Assembly: GCA_947166305.1 (NCBI GenBank)
Contig: CAMVDV010000006.1
Location: 1 to 64,000 of the forward strand
Direction of reading: 5' to 3'
DNA from: an uncultured Prevotellaceae bacterium
GTDB lineage: Bacteria > Bacteroidota > Bacteroidia > Bacteroidales > Bacteroidaceae
DNA: 64,000 nucleotides
The notes below the pieces were generated by a model. It saw only the letters and a program-made list of their open reading frames with translations, was not told the origin of the DNA and searched no databases. Position numbers and translations under genes: made by a program. Each line of letters starts with the position of its first letter. The first letter of the stretch is position 1. Of this stretch, positions 8,317 through 17,344 are shown one piece after another.

Positions 8317-8534
8317 CTCCGATTATTCCCGACTGCTCAAAAACTTCCGAAGAATCCGCTTCGTTTTTACATTAGTTTAGAAATTGGTCCTATCGAGTAT
8401 GAAAAAAGAACCAATAATCATACTACAAAATGTTGATGGACATGACGAAAGGGAAAGAAAAAGGGAGAAGTAATGCCCCTCCCCGTAACAGACACATTAA
8501 TAATTATGTGTCCAATAGAACAAGATGTAGGTCA

Positions 8535-9680
8535 TTACTGCCCTACGACTTTCAACTGCGGAGTTATCTTTGGCTTCAACGTAATACGGTTGACGCTCTC
8601 GCGCTTACTCTCGTCTGCCATGTTCGCATAGATCTGAGTGGTCGAGACGTTCTTGTGACCCAACATGTGCTGGACGGTATAGACGCTTGTACCCGCATCC
8701 ACCTGTAGAGAACCGAAAGTATGTCTGGAGCAGTGGAACGAGATTTTCTTGGTGATGCCAGCGGCCTTCAGCCAGTTTTTCAAGGGTGCCTGTGTCATCT
8801 TGTCTGCAAAGCCGACAAAGATGGGACCAGTTCCTCGTTCACCAATCAACTCCAGTGCCTCGTCACTGATGGGGTTGTTCACCAGTTCCTTGGTTTTCTG
8901 CATACGAAGTGTGACATACATTCCTCCGTCACCGTATGGCTGTATGTTCTCCCATGTGAGTTGTTTGATGTCACTCTTGCGGAGTCCGGTCAAACAGGCA
9001 AAGAGGAAGGCGGTCTTTAAGACGGGATATTGGCATGGGGTGTTCGCCAACCTGACAAGTTCATCCTTGGACAAATGCTCTTTCTCCGTGGGGATGGTAT
9101 CAATACGCTCCAAGAAGCCATTTGGATTCTCCATAATCTTGTGCTCCCTGTAGGCTGTATGGAGGACGGCACGGAATGTTGACCAATAGCCAGCAACGCT
9201 GTTGATGTGCAGTTTGTGTTCCATGTGGATGGTCTGCGGAGCGGTCATCAGATACTCGCGGAACTTGTTGCACAGGTCAACATTGATTTCGTCGAAGCGG
9301 CACTTGTTGTTGCAGAATCGGGCAAAGTGCTTATAAACGTGCTGCCACTTGCAGTTCTTCTTGTCTGCTTTCTGCTTGAAGTAGGCAAGGAAGTCGCCCT
9401 TCATCTTATCACGGTCAAAGAAATCGTACCTCTCATTCACGATACTCTCATAGCGACGGCAACGGAGGGCTTCAGCCTTCTCACGCATACGGTCGTTGTA
9501 GTCCTTCTCTCGTTGTGACTTCGGTTTGGCATAGATGTAGATGCCGAGAGATTCATGGCGCATGACCTTCATGGTGGACTCGTCCCGATAGCCAGGATAG
9601 TAGTCGAGATAGAAGGAAAGCTGCTCTCCGCCTTTGATTTTCCGTGTGCGGAGACTCACGGTCTTACAGATGTTACTCAT
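8535..9680 (-). CDS. Tyrosine integrase of the mobile element (IntDOT-like)
   Basis: The 381-residue recombinase has a three-part layout: N-terminal arm-binding region (TRKIKGGEQLSFYLDYYPG), a core-binding domain (about 95-190) and a catalytic domain. Catalytic residues are visible: Arg in TGLRKSD (about 233), HxxR in HCSRHTF (about 318), His in LGHKN and Tyr in TQIYANM (about 351). I start it at Met 9680 (MSNICKTVSLRTRKIKG); upstream in-frame Met codons would place the start inside the repeated regulatory block. It is preceded by the multi-HTH gene and likely integrates and excises the element together with the excisionase-like protein. Confidence 0.9.
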   Translation of the reverse strand: MSNICKTVSLRTRKIKGGEQLSFYLDYYPGYRDESTMKVMRHESLGIYIYAKPKSQREKDYNDRMREKAEALRCRRYESIVNERYDFFDRDKMKGDFLAYFKQKADKKNCKWQHVYKHFARFCNNKCRFDEINVDLCNKFREYLMTAPQTIHMEHKLHINSVAGYWSTFRAVLHTAYREHKIMENPNGFLERIDTIPTEKEHLSKDELVRLANTPCQYPVLKTAFLFACLTGLRKSDIKQLTWENIQPYGDGGMYVTLRMQKTKELVNNPISDEALELIGERGTGPIFVGFADKMTQAPLKNWLKAAGITKKISFHCSRHTFGSLQVDAGTSVYTVQHMLGHKNVSTTQIYANMADESKRESVNRITLKPKITPQLKVVGQ

Positions 9681-9724
9681 ACTTATTTTTTTATTGTTAG
9701 TAATCATGGTGAGGTGTTTCCTCA

Positions 9725-9799
9725 CGGCTGCAAAGGAACTCAATGATAACATGCTGATTCCGATTATTTCCAATAATCAATGAATAATCTGTCAGTATG
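9725..9799 (-). promoter_or_regulatory. Regulatory block, copy 2 (upstream of integrase gene)
   Basis: This matches 6869-6944 over its whole length with only scattered differences. It carries the same TTCCTTTG box (9731-9738) and the palindrome ATTATT-TCC-AATAAT (9758-9772). The pair suggests shared control of integrase and excisionase. Confidence 0.65.
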
Positions 9800-9806
9800 G
9801 TAGAAA

Positions 9807-10778
9807 TCAGGATCTAACAGCCATCATTTCCAAAGATTTCCGTTCCTCCATCACCTTCTCCACATCGGAGCGAAGCAGGAGGTTAAACCGTCCTACCTTT
9901 GTCTTTTCAATGTGCTTTACCTTGACGATGTGGCAGATGTTGGCTTTGGTCAATCCATAGAGCTGCTGCACTTGCTCAACAGTATAATAGTTATCGTTCT
10001 CCAACAAGTCCGTCCGGCGCAATTCATCAAAGTGGCTTTGCGAGTAGTAGGTGTGTCCGTACTCACGTTTGCTGGGTATCTTGTGGCGATGCGCGTAGGA
10101 ACGGACTGCCGTAAGGTTGATACCGTATCGGTCTGCCACTTCCTGTGGTGACAGCCAATCGACGATGGCATCAAGGTCTATGGTAGTGCTAAATACGGCA
10201 TCAATGTGTTTCTTGCTGTAATAGTTCCGTCCTGCGATACGGCACATTGGAATCTGGTGACGTTTGGCAGATGCATAGAGCCACGACTGCTTGACCTTGT
10301 AAATCTGCTTTACCTCCTCACCGGAGTAGTATTCAAGCACTTCATCTGAGTATGATGATGTTGATTGGGCTTTCTGCTTCTTTTCATCGACAGATGCCTT
10401 TTTCTTTGAAGTATCTTTCTTGGGCTTCGTATAAGGAAGAACACGGTTATAAGGGTTAGCCTCAAACATCTTCTCTATGTCACTCTTGCGGACAAGAGCC
10501 ATTCTGCTGCTCAACCGTGAGGCTGGCAACTTCCTTTGTTCAACGAGTTTATAGACATACTGACGGGTACAGCCTAAAAGGATGGCTGCTTTGGAAAAGG
10601 TCAGGTACTCCTGCTGCTGGAGTTCCATCACTGGTTCAACAGCCCGAAGGAAATCCCTTTGCCTTTTCTTCTTGATTTCCTTTGCTTGCTCGGCACATTC
10701 CTCCGAGCAATACTTCTGCATTCCGTTGTTTGTGGTGAAAACCTTACCACAATAAGCGCATTTTCTGGTCTTTGGCAT
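9807..10778 (-). CDS. Zinc-finger protein with several helix-turn-helix domains
   Basis: The 323-residue product starts with CAYCGK...KYCSEECAEQA, a four-cysteine zinc-binding motif at about residues 7-28. Three or four excisionase-like HTH units follow: YLTFSKAAILLGCTRQYVYKL (about 58), YSGEEVKQIYKVKQSWLYASA (about 155), LSPQEVADRYGINLTAVRSYA (about 210) and YTVEQVQQLYGLTKANICHIV (about 265). They are separated by basic linkers. The modular layout suggests a protein that binds several sites at once, such as an element end or operator array. Directly repeated sites lie upstream at 10854-10960. It is first of the minus-strand genes at the right end of the element. Confidence 0.75.
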   Translation of the reverse strand: MPKTRKCAYCGKVFTTNNGMQKYCSEECAEQAKEIKKKRQRDFLRAVEPVMELQQQEYLTFSKAAILLGCTRQYVYKLVEQRKLPASRLSSRMALVRKSDIEKMFEANPYNRVLPYTKPKKDTSKKKASVDEKKQKAQSTSSYSDEVLEYYSGEEVKQIYKVKQSWLYASAKRHQIPMCRIAGRNYYSKKHIDAVFSTTIDLDAIVDWLSPQEVADRYGINLTAVRSYAHRHKIPSKREYGHTYYSQSHFDELRRTDLLENDNYYTVEQVQQLYGLTKANICHIVKVKHIEKTKVGRFNLLLRSDVEKVMEERKSLEMMAVRS

Positions 10779-10853
10779 ACTTGCAATATTTTGGGGTTCA
10801 ACATTCCTTTTGCTGTACCTCTTCGCAAGTCATCACAAGTAAACTATCAACAT

Positions 10854-10960
10854 CCTTTGTCAACTTTCGCCACGATATTGCTTTTCTCAAAACCGAGTCA
10901 GAAACTTGTCAACTGTTGTAACCTATTGGAAACCTTTGTCAACTCTGTCCACGATGTGGC
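10854..10960. repeat. Direct repeats near the right end of the element
   Basis: CCTTTGTCAACT...CCACGAT occurs at 10854-10881 and 10933-10960, matching at 23 of 28 positions and 79 bases apart. A shorter CTTGTCAACT lies between at about 10905. They have the look of integrase arm sites or of binding sites for the multi-HTH protein. Confidence 0.5.
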
Positions 10961-11003
10961 AAAAATAAAGCCTCGTAAATTCCCTGCGGTAGAAATACGT
11001 TGC

Positions 11004-11011
11004 AAATTTAT
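11004..11011 (-). promoter_or_regulatory. Promoter -7 box upstream of the multi-HTH gene
   Basis: TAAATTTG on the minus strand matches TAnnTTTG. The start would be near 10997, leaving a leader of about 220 bases that contains the direct repeats. No gene is seen in 10779-11126. Confidence 0.5.
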
Positions 11012-11126
11012 AGGGAATTTCCGAAGCAACCAAATACAGCTTCCGAAGTGTTAAAATCTAAAAGTGTCTGTATAACAGAGGTTTAAGTTTGATTAGTTTT
11101 CATTATTCATGGTAGTTTAGGAGTCT

Positions 11127-12797
11127 CTAAATACAACCAGAAAAAGCACCCTCGCCGATGCTGGTCACGCTGTTTGGGATGGTGATGGAGGTCAGGCCGC
11201 TGCAACTACGGAAGGCATAGTCGCCGATGCTGGTCACGCTGTTTGGGATGGTGACGGAGGTCAGGCCGCTGCAACCATCAAAGGCAGCGTTTCCGATGCT
11301 GGTTACACTGTTCGGGATGGTGACGGAGTTCAGACCGCTGCAACCATAGAAGGCATAGTTGCCGATGCTGGTCACACCATCGGGAATAACCAAGTCCGTT
11401 ATTTCCTCACCATTTACAAACAAATGGTGTGCATAACAAAGCGGATTGGCAGAATAACCGCCAAATGTAATACCGCACCATACAGCCAAATCAGTAATAT
11501 GGACAGAGGTCAGGCTGTTGCATTCATAGAAGGCATAGTCACCGATGCTGGTCACGCTCTCTGGGATGGTGACGGATGTCAGACCGCTGCAATAATAGAA
11601 GGCATAGTTGCCGATGCTGGTCACGCTCTTTGGGATGGTGACGGATGTCAGGCCGCTGCAACTAGAGAAGGCAGAGTAGCCGATGCTGGTCACGCTGTTT
11701 GGGATGTTAATTTCTGCCAGACTGGTACACCATTCAAAAGTTGATTCACTGATGGTTGTAATACTATTCGGGATTGTGATTGCATTCAGACTAGAACAGT
11801 AATAGAAGGCTCCTTCGCCGATGCTTGTCACGCTGTTGGGAATGGTAATTGATGTTAGGCTGGTACATCTGCCGAAGGCACTTTCACCGATGCTTGTTAC
11901 GCTCTCCGGGATGACGATGGAGGTCAGGCCGCTACAGCCATAGAAGGCCAAGTTACCGATAGTAGTCACGCTGTTTCCAAATGTGACAGAAGTCAGGCCA
12001 GGACAACCATAGAAAGAAGACTTGCCTATTGATTTCACATTGTCACCAATATGCAAATACTGTAGGCTTTCACGACAATCCTGAAACCAAGATTTAATAC
12101 TATCACAATCAAGATTAAGACTTTTAATATTTGAACACTCATAAAAGGCATCTTCTTCGATACTTTTCACACTGTTTCCAATAGTAACGGACTCCAAGTC
12201 TAATCCATAGCACGCATACTGTCCGATATTTGTCACATTTCCACCAAAAGCTATATGTTTCACTTGGTTGCCAAAATAGGCGGTCAATGATTTTAGTCTA
12301 AAAACCCAACCGCCCCAGGGTTCGAAAGGTCCAGATGCAACAGAATTACTGTTAATGTTGACAGAAACCAAATTGGTGCATCCAATAAATGCCCCAAGCC
12401 AGGTGTTACCCACATAGCCAGTAACAGAATATGTCATCGATGTGACGCTTTCAGGAATTGTGACAGAGGTTAATCCCGTACAACCATAAAAGGCTTCCGA
12501 ACCAATGCTGATGATTCCTTCTGGAATGGTGACAGATGTCATGTCGGTGCTGCCGCTAAAGGCCGACTTTCCGATGGACGTTACGTTATAAGTGATTTTG
12601 TTGTATTCGACGGTGCGAGGGATAGTCACAGAACCCGAATAACTATTATATTCGGTATCGCGATAGGTGACGGTTGCCTCGTTTCCCGAGAGATTGTAAT
12701 AGATGCCGTCGATGAAGGCATCGTAGGCAAAAGCGGTTGTTGTGCCGGCGAGGAGGCTGAGGCACAGGAAGATGGTTTTGATGTAATGTTGTTTCAT
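11127..12797 (-). CDS. BspA-type leucine-rich repeat surface protein, probably 3'-truncated
   Basis: The 556-residue protein has a signal peptide ([24 protein letters not shown]) and about twenty TpLRR units of 23 residues with the pattern LTSVTIPxSVTSIGxxAFxxCSG. BspA-like proteins sit on the cell surface and bind host or bacterial partners. The start at 12797 is preferred to 12842 because it begins the signal peptide. The last unit stops mid-repeat (GEGAFSGCI, stop), without the C-terminal sorting domain seen in the related protein at 54000-55079. The mobile element begins immediately downstream, so the gene was probably cut by its insertion. Confidence 0.85.
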   Translation of the reverse strand: MKQHYIKTIFLCLSLLAGTTTAFAYDAFIDGIYYNLSGNEATVTYRDTEYNSYSGSVTIPRTVEYNKITYNVTSIGKSAFSGSTDMTSVTIPEGIISIGSEAFYGCTGLTSVTIPESVTSMTYSVTGYVGNTWLGAFIGCTNLVSVNINSNSVASGPFEPWGGWVFRLKSLTAYFGNQVKHIAFGGNVTNIGQYACYGLDLESVTIGNSVKSIEEDAFYECSNIKSLNLDCDSIKSWFQDCRESLQYLHIGDNVKSIGKSSFYGCPGLTSVTFGNSVTTIGNLAFYGCSGLTSIVIPESVTSIGESAFGRCTSLTSITIPNSVTSIGEGAFYYCSSLNAITIPNSITTISESTFEWCTSLAEINIPNSVTSIGYSAFSSCSGLTSVTIPKSVTSIGNYAFYYCSGLTSVTIPESVTSIGDYAFYECNSLTSVHITDLAVWCGITFGGYSANPLCYAHHLFVNGEEITDLVIPDGVTSIGNYAFYGCSGLNSVTIPNSVTSIGNAAFDGCSGLTSVTIPNSVTSIGDYAFRSCSGLTSITIPNSVTSIGEGAFSGCI

Positions 12798-12871
12798 TGT
12801 TGATAAAATAAAAAGGGCGGAACTGCTCTGTAGCTTTTCCACTTTTGCTGGTTAATGTTTGTTCGATGCTG

Positions 12872-12879
12872 CAAAGATA
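12872..12879 (-). promoter_or_regulatory. Promoter -7 box of the BspA-like gene
   Basis: TATCTTTG on the minus strand, 75 bases before the start codon. Confidence 0.6.
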
Positions 12880-12985
12880 CGATTTATTCTCTTACGATAA
12901 AAGCTTTTGATAGAAAAATTTGCATTTATCAGGTAAGTTGACGAGAAAATCGAAAGCAGGAAAAAGCCTGTGTCTGCAAACACAG

Positions 12986-13051
12986 CGTGGTTAGTTGAGC
13001 AACTAAACGTGGTTAATTTCAAAACTAAACGTGGTTAGTTGAGCAACTAAA
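12986..13051. repeat. 22-bp tandem array A, three units
   Basis: Units at 12986, 13008 and 13030 each begin CGTGGTTA and end in ACTAAA; each unit is partly palindromic (TTAGTT...AACTAA). It lies between the bspA-like gene and the threonine aldolase gene. Confidence 0.8.
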
Positions 13052-13094
13052 CTGCATGATTCCGATGCCTCACGAGGATTGACACACTCGCCAA

Positions 13095-13227
13095 GTAGGG
13101 ACGCGCCGTGGCGCGTCCGCATTCGCAACGAAAGTATGGTGGAGGAGAGTAAGGCGCGTCCGTGTTTGCTATGAAAGTTCAGCGGAGGAGAATGTATCGC
13201 GGAGGGCGGACGCGCCGTGGCGCGTCC
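13095..13227. repeat. GGACGCGCC palindromes and 43-bp direct repeat
   Basis: Perfect palindromes GGACGCGCC-GT-GGCGCGTCC occur at 13099-13118 and 13208-13227. Between them a segment starting GCGCGTCCG repeats with period 43 (13111 and 13154). The same palindrome recurs near 56.1, 56.6 and 56.9 kb. With array A it fills the gap 12798-13329, which has no gene. Confidence 0.75.
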
Positions 13228-13329
13228 ATACAAGCGGGACGTGCGACGGCAGTCTTTGTCCGTACAGACTTGTGCCAACAGACGTTCTTTAACGGACAGC
13301 TTCAGCCTGCTTAAGACCTTGTGCGGAGG

Positions 13330-14370
13330 TTATTTCTTGATAGTTCGCAGGGCTTCTTTGAGGGCGTTGAGGTCGCGGTCGGTCGTTGCCCAGCTCGTGA
13401 CGAAGCGGCAGAGTGTGCGCTCTTCGTCGATAAGTGCCCATGTTTCAAAGAGGACGTCCCGAAGGATGTGCTTCATCTGCGCATTGGTCAGCTCTACGAA
13501 TTGCTGGTTGGTGCTCGACGGACGCAGTGGGATGCCTGCTTCCTGGAAGAGACTTCTCATCTGCATCGCCTTGTCGATTGCTTGCTTGGCGATGGAGAAA
13601 TACAGTCCGTCGGTGAACAGGGCGTCGAACTGAACGCCTGCCAGTCGGCTCTTGGCAAGCAAGGCACCATGCCGCTTCACGATGTTCATGAAGTGACGAG
13701 GGGCATTTCCCGTCGGGAAAACGACAGCTTCGCCACAGAGCGCGCCGACCTTTGTGCCGCCGATGTAGAAGACATCACAGTGGCGTGCAAGCCAGGGAAG
13801 GTCGAAGTCGCACTCGCTGGAGGCAAGGCCGTAGCCAAGCCTTGCACCGTCGATGAAGAGCTTGAGCTCGTAGCGACGGCATACATTATATATATGGTCA
13901 ATCTCCGCAGCACTATAGACGCTGCCAAGTTCCGTGGGAAAGGTGATGTAGACCATGCCCGGGATGACCATGTGCTCGAGTGTGGGGTCGGCATGGAAGG
14001 CTTTGAGCCTGGCTTCAAGGTCGTTGGCTTCCATCTTCCCATCGTGGGAGGGTAGGGTGATGACCTTGTGCCCGCTGGCCTCCACTGCTCCCGATTCGTG
14101 TACGTTGATATGACCTGTCTCGACGGCCAGCACGCCTTCGTAGGTCTGAAGCATGGCGTCGATGACCGTGGCATTGGCTTGTGTGCCGCCCACGAGGAAG
14201 AAGATGTCGGCCTCCGGGCACTGGCAGGCAGTCCTTATCTTCTGCCGTGCCTGCTCGCTCCATTCGTCGAAGCCGTAGGACTGACTCTGTTTGCCGTTCG
14301 TTTCGAGCAGGTGACAAATCACTTCGGGATGTGCACCGTTGTTATAATCGCTTTCGAAAGAAGTTTTCAT
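13330..14370 (-). CDS. L-threonine aldolase (PLP-dependent)
   Basis: This 346-residue enzyme splits threonine or allo-threonine to glycine and acetaldehyde in the cytoplasm. It begins MKTSFESDYNNGAHPEV and has the family motifs: GGTQANATVIDAML (about 50), DGARLGYGL (about 168) and the cofactor lysine in YIGGTKVGALCGEAV (about 200). Length fits the low-specificity threonine aldolase group. I start at 14370; the longer frame overlaps the upstream gene. It is the last gene of a minus-strand run with the DUF3784 gene and nucleoside phosphorylase. Confidence 0.9.
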   Translation of the reverse strand: MKTSFESDYNNGAHPEVICHLLETNGKQSQSYGFDEWSEQARQKIRTACQCPEADIFFLVGGTQANATVIDAMLQTYEGVLAVETGHINVHESGAVEASGHKVITLPSHDGKMEANDLEARLKAFHADPTLEHMVIPGMVYITFPTELGSVYSAAEIDHIYNVCRRYELKLFIDGARLGYGLASSECDFDLPWLARHCDVFYIGGTKVGALCGEAVVFPTGNAPRHFMNIVKRHGALLAKSRLAGVQFDALFTDGLYFSIAKQAIDKAMQMRSLFQEAGIPLRPSSTNQQFVELTNAQMKHILRDVLFETWALIDEERTLCRFVTSWATTDRDLNALKEALRTIKK

Positions 14371-14372
14371 CG

Positions 14373-14684
14373 TTATTTCTTTTTGCACCAAGTGTTTGCA
14401 ATAATGAGGAATACAATAGTGATACATGCGAGGCTGCACAACAAGATGTACTCTAAAGTCTTGCTGTATGCTGCCAGAGGCATCAGCAAGCACCAGACGC
14501 AGCAAGTGAGCAAGAAGACGGACGTGACGAGCCTCAGCCGCCGGATGTTCACTTTGTCTTTCTCCTCCTTGCTTGCTGTATTGTATCCTGCAATAAGCCC
14601 GTCGCCCTTACCCTTCGCAATGACGACAGCCATTGTCACGACAGGAAGAAGGCATCCGAGCATTATGAGATATGTTCCGAGCAT
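14373..14684 (-). CDS. DUF3784-like small membrane protein
   Basis: The 103-residue protein has three hydrophobic segments and, between the first and second, GLIAGYNTASKEEKDKVN, the signature of DUF3784 proteins. Function is unknown. Its ATG follows the stop codon of the nucleoside phosphorylase gene directly, and it ends two bases before the threonine aldolase start, so the three are likely cotranscribed. Confidence 0.8.
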   Translation of the reverse strand: MLGTYLIMLGCLLPVVTMAVVIAKGKGDGLIAGYNTASKEEKDKVNIRRLRLVTSVFLLTCCVWCLLMPLAAYSKTLEYILLCSLACITIVFLIIANTWCKKK

Positions 14685-15566
14685 TCAGATGCGGTCGAGA
14701 ACAAGGCGGATGAGCTGGTCGATAGAGCCTTTGTAGTCGGTGTTCATCTCCTTGGCGTAGCGGTTTGCTATGACCATGCAGCAGGTCATTGCCCTGTGAC
14801 CGAGCAATGCTGAAAGGCCGGCGAGGGCCGACGACTCCATTTCGAAGTTGCAGATCTTCAGTTCCTTTCCATTATCTATATAGCGGAAGGATTCCACCTT
14901 CTCGTTTTGGTTGGGGTCTTGTATCTTGAGGCGAATCTGCCTGCCTTGCGGTCCGTAGAAGCCTCCGCAAGCAATGGTGATGCCTCGGAGCATGTCCCGT
15001 CCGGCCACTTGCTCAATGAGGGAGGGGTCGGCAATGCTGACATAGGGTGCTCCCTTCAGCGGCGACCAGTCCATGTGAGCGGCGAAAGCCTTTTCCATCT
15101 CAAGGTCGCAGACGTCGTTGCGGCCTGCATAGTAGTTGAGCAGTCCGTCGAAGCCGATGCTCTTGACGCTGGCAACGAAGGTGCCGAGCGGCGCTTCGGG
15201 CTGCAAACCTCCGCAGGTGCCGATGCGAACGATAGAGAGCGTGCGGTGGTTAGGCTTGTCGGTGCGAGTCTCAAAGTCGATGTTGGCGAGGGCATCCAGC
15301 TCGTTCACCGTGATGTCGATATTGTCGCAACCGATGCCCGTGCTGAGGCAAGTGATGCGTTTGCCCTTGTAGGTGCCGGTGATGGTGTGGAACTCGCGAC
15401 TCTGTATCTCACATTCCTTCGAGTCGAAGTGGCTGGCAACGATGTCCACTCGGCCTGGGTCGCCCACGAGGATGACGCGGTCGGCCAGCTGACTGGGCTT
15501 GACGTGAAGGTGGAATATACTGCCATCTTCGTTGATGATAAGCTCTGATTCTTCGTATTTCTTCAT
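14685..15566 (-). CDS. Nucleoside phosphorylase (uridine phosphorylase-like)
   Basis: This 293-residue enzyme of the PNP/UDP family would cleave a nucleoside with phosphate to base and ribose-1-phosphate. Visible motifs are ILVGDPGRVD (phosphate-binding loop, about 30-39), RIGTCGGLQ (about 113) and NFEMESSALAGLSALLG (about 239), which binds ribose. It is longer than E. coli Udp (253) but similar to Bacteroidetes relatives. The gene follows a PD40-type protein gene with a five-base gap. Confidence 0.87.
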   Translation of the reverse strand: MKKYEESELIINEDGSIFHLHVKPSQLADRVILVGDPGRVDIVASHFDSKECEIQSREFHTITGTYKGKRITCLSTGIGCDNIDITVNELDALANIDFETRTDKPNHRTLSIVRIGTCGGLQPEAPLGTFVASVKSIGFDGLLNYYAGRNDVCDLEMEKAFAAHMDWSPLKGAPYVSIADPSLIEQVAGRDMLRGITIACGGFYGPQGRQIRLKIQDPNQNEKVESFRYIDNGKELKICNFEMESSALAGLSALLGHRAMTCCMVIANRYAKEMNTDYKGSIDQLIRLVLDRI

Positions 15567-15571
15567 GGGTG

Positions 15572-16831
15572 CTATTTCTTTAGTTCAAGCTTTCTGATTT
15601 CTTTCTCAAGGTCGAGCCGGTTGGCAGTGAGGCGTTCGACGGCCGACTCCAAGAGGAGTATCTGGGACTTCATGCCTTCCTTCCCTGCTTCGCTGGCAGC
15701 GGCGTATTTATCTCTGGCAGCAGCCAGCTCGGTTTTCTTTGCCTTGATGTCGTTCTGCATCTCAAACCATTGCTTTGCTTTCTGCTGTGCCTGAGGGTTG
15801 GTGAAGTCGGAGAAGTCGTGGCACGTCTTGTGGTCGTTGACCACAAAGGCAAATGTGTTCTCCTCTTTTCCGTTGGTAGCCAGGGCTTTGCTGTTGGCTT
15901 GTGCAAGACGTTTCTTGGCAGCATTCACGGCGTTCATGTCTTTCCATGTGTCCTTGATGCTGGCGATGCGTGCCAATGAGGCCAGTTTCTCAGCCCCAAT
16001 TTCCTGCTCGTTGTAGATGCTTCGTGTGGGCGTGGGGATGAAGGTGTAGAGGCAAACCTTGTCGGCCGGCTGGTTGCGGTCGGTGACGAACCAGCCGAGT
16101 TGCTGGAATTCGTCGATGACCATGAGGTAGTCGTTGGCAGGGGAGTTGAACGGCATTCCGACGTTTTCGGGTGCAAGGAACTGCTGGTTGTCGGCATCGT
16201 AGCGCGTCATGAAGATGTCGTATCCGCCGATGCTTTCCTCGCAAACGGCTGCATAGTAGATCGTGATGCCGTCGGTGAGCATGAAGGGGAAGTTGTAGTT
16301 CTCTCCTTCCTCCTCGCCGAGTCCCTTCAGCTGGCGTTCCATCTGCCATTCGTCTCCTATCTTCGATTTCTCCTTGAGCCGCAGATGTCCCTTCTTGTTT
16401 GGTTCGGAATAGATAATCCTGTTGCCCAGTTCGTTGAGGAAGAGCGTGCAGTTGCTGTCGGTGGTCTTGAAGAAGTCGGCACAGTACATGATGTTGCCGC
16501 ACTCTTCCGACAGCCTTATTTGCTTCAGCACCTGCTTCTTGGGCAGCACCATGCTGTCCACTATCACCACTTTCTCCGTGGCGTGTAGCTTGATTTGCGA
16601 CTTGCGTGCCACCTCGAGGAGCTGTTCTTCCTGTATGGTGGGCTGCTTTTTTCTCTTCAAGTCCTCGATTTGATGCTCCAGAAGCTCTTCGGCAAGTGCG
16701 AAGTTGTATGCTTCCATCGCTTCCTGCGGTGTCACCTTCGGCAGGGCGGGCTTTGCTTGCCTTGCCCTGCGCTGAGCAAGAAGGGGGAGAGCAAGTGCGA
16801 GGGCAAGGAGTATGATAAACGGTTTCTTCAT
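15572..16831 (-). CDS. Secreted PD40/beta-propeller-like protein
   Basis: The 419-residue product has a signal peptide (MKKPFIILLALALALPLLAQ). The middle holds repeats of the type SIGGYDIFMTRYDADNQQFLAPENVGMPFNSPANDYLMV (about 205-245), which resembles the PD40 motifs of Bacteroidetes envelope proteins. The last 90 residues are a coiled coil (ILLLESAVERLTANRLDLEKEI). The start is placed at the signal peptide; upstream extension is repeat-derived. It is likely periplasmic or outer-membrane associated, but no partner is evident. Confidence 0.7.
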   Translation of the reverse strand: MKKPFIILLALALALPLLAQRRARQAKPALPKVTPQEAMEAYNFALAEELLEHQIEDLKRKKQPTIQEEQLLEVARKSQIKLHATEKVVIVDSMVLPKKQVLKQIRLSEECGNIMYCADFFKTTDSNCTLFLNELGNRIIYSEPNKKGHLRLKEKSKIGDEWQMERQLKGLGEEEGENYNFPFMLTDGITIYYAAVCEESIGGYDIFMTRYDADNQQFLAPENVGMPFNSPANDYLMVIDEFQQLGWFVTDRNQPADKVCLYTFIPTPTRSIYNEQEIGAEKLASLARIASIKDTWKDMNAVNAAKKRLAQANSKALATNGKEENTFAFVVNDHKTCHDFSDFTNPQAQQKAKQWFEMQNDIKAKKTELAAARDKYAAASEAGKEGMKSQILLLESAVERLTANRLDLEKEIRKLELKK

Positions 16832-16845
16832 GTAGATGAGGTTAA

Positions 16846-17211
16846 CTATTTGAAAACGAAATACACGGCAAGCACGAGGCAGACGAGTGCTGCGAAGTGG
16901 TTCCAGTGCAGGTGTTGTCCCTGAAAGAGCAGGTTGGCGATGATGCAGAACACGACGAGGGAGACCACTTCCTGTATGACTTTGAGCTGCACGAGTGTGA
17001 ACGGTCCGCCGTTTCCGATGAAACCGATGCGGTTGGCTGGCACGAGGAAACAGTACTCTATGCCGGCTATCATCCAGGAGAAGCCGATGACGGCGTAGAG
17101 CGGCCAGTTGGTGGAGATGCCAGCCTGGTTGAGCTTCAGGTGGCCGTACCAGGCAAGCGTCATGAAGACGTTGCTGCAGAGCAGCAGTAAGACGGTGTAT
17201 AGTCCACTCAT
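16846..17211 (-). CDS. DUF486 family membrane protein
   Basis: The 121-residue protein has four hydrophobic helices and the motif SWMIAGIEYCFLVPANRIG typical of DUF486 (small DMT-like proteins). Function is unproven; family members are thought to be transporters. The Met at 17211 starts the first helix (MSGLYTVLLLLCSNVFMTLAW). It is 14 bases upstream of the PD40-type gene and 43 bases from array B. Confidence 0.85.
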   Translation of the reverse strand: MSGLYTVLLLLCSNVFMTLAWYGHLKLNQAGISTNWPLYAVIGFSWMIAGIEYCFLVPANRIGFIGNGGPFTLVQLKVIQEVVSLVVFCIIANLLFQGQHLHWNHFAALVCLVLAVYFVFK

Positions 17212-17254
17212 ATTGACGGTATTTGGAATGTTGTAGTAGGGGGAGAGAAAACGT

Positions 17255-17342
17255 CGCGTGCGACGATGGCAGTTTCCGCGTGCGGCGATGACCATCTTCG
17301 CGTGCGGCGATGGCCATCTTCGCGTGCGACGTTTTCAGCTTT
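17255..17342. repeat. 22-bp tandem array B, four units
   Basis: Units at 17255, 17277, 17299 and 17321 all begin CGCGTGCG(G/A)CG. The array ends two bases before the stop codon of the Nfn-like fusion gene and is related in sequence to arrays D and H. Confidence 0.85.
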
Positions 17343-17344
17343 AC

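Noticed and set aside
8309-8318. GTAACTTTGC as a CTnDOT-type attachment core
   Set aside because: The same letters are the ordinary promoter box (TAnnTTTG) in this phylum, and the position fits a promoter of the membrane-protein gene.
11143-11950. Regular repeats resembling a CRISPR or minisatellite array
   Set aside because: They are the codons of 23-residue leucine-rich repeats (69-base period) in one long reading frame.
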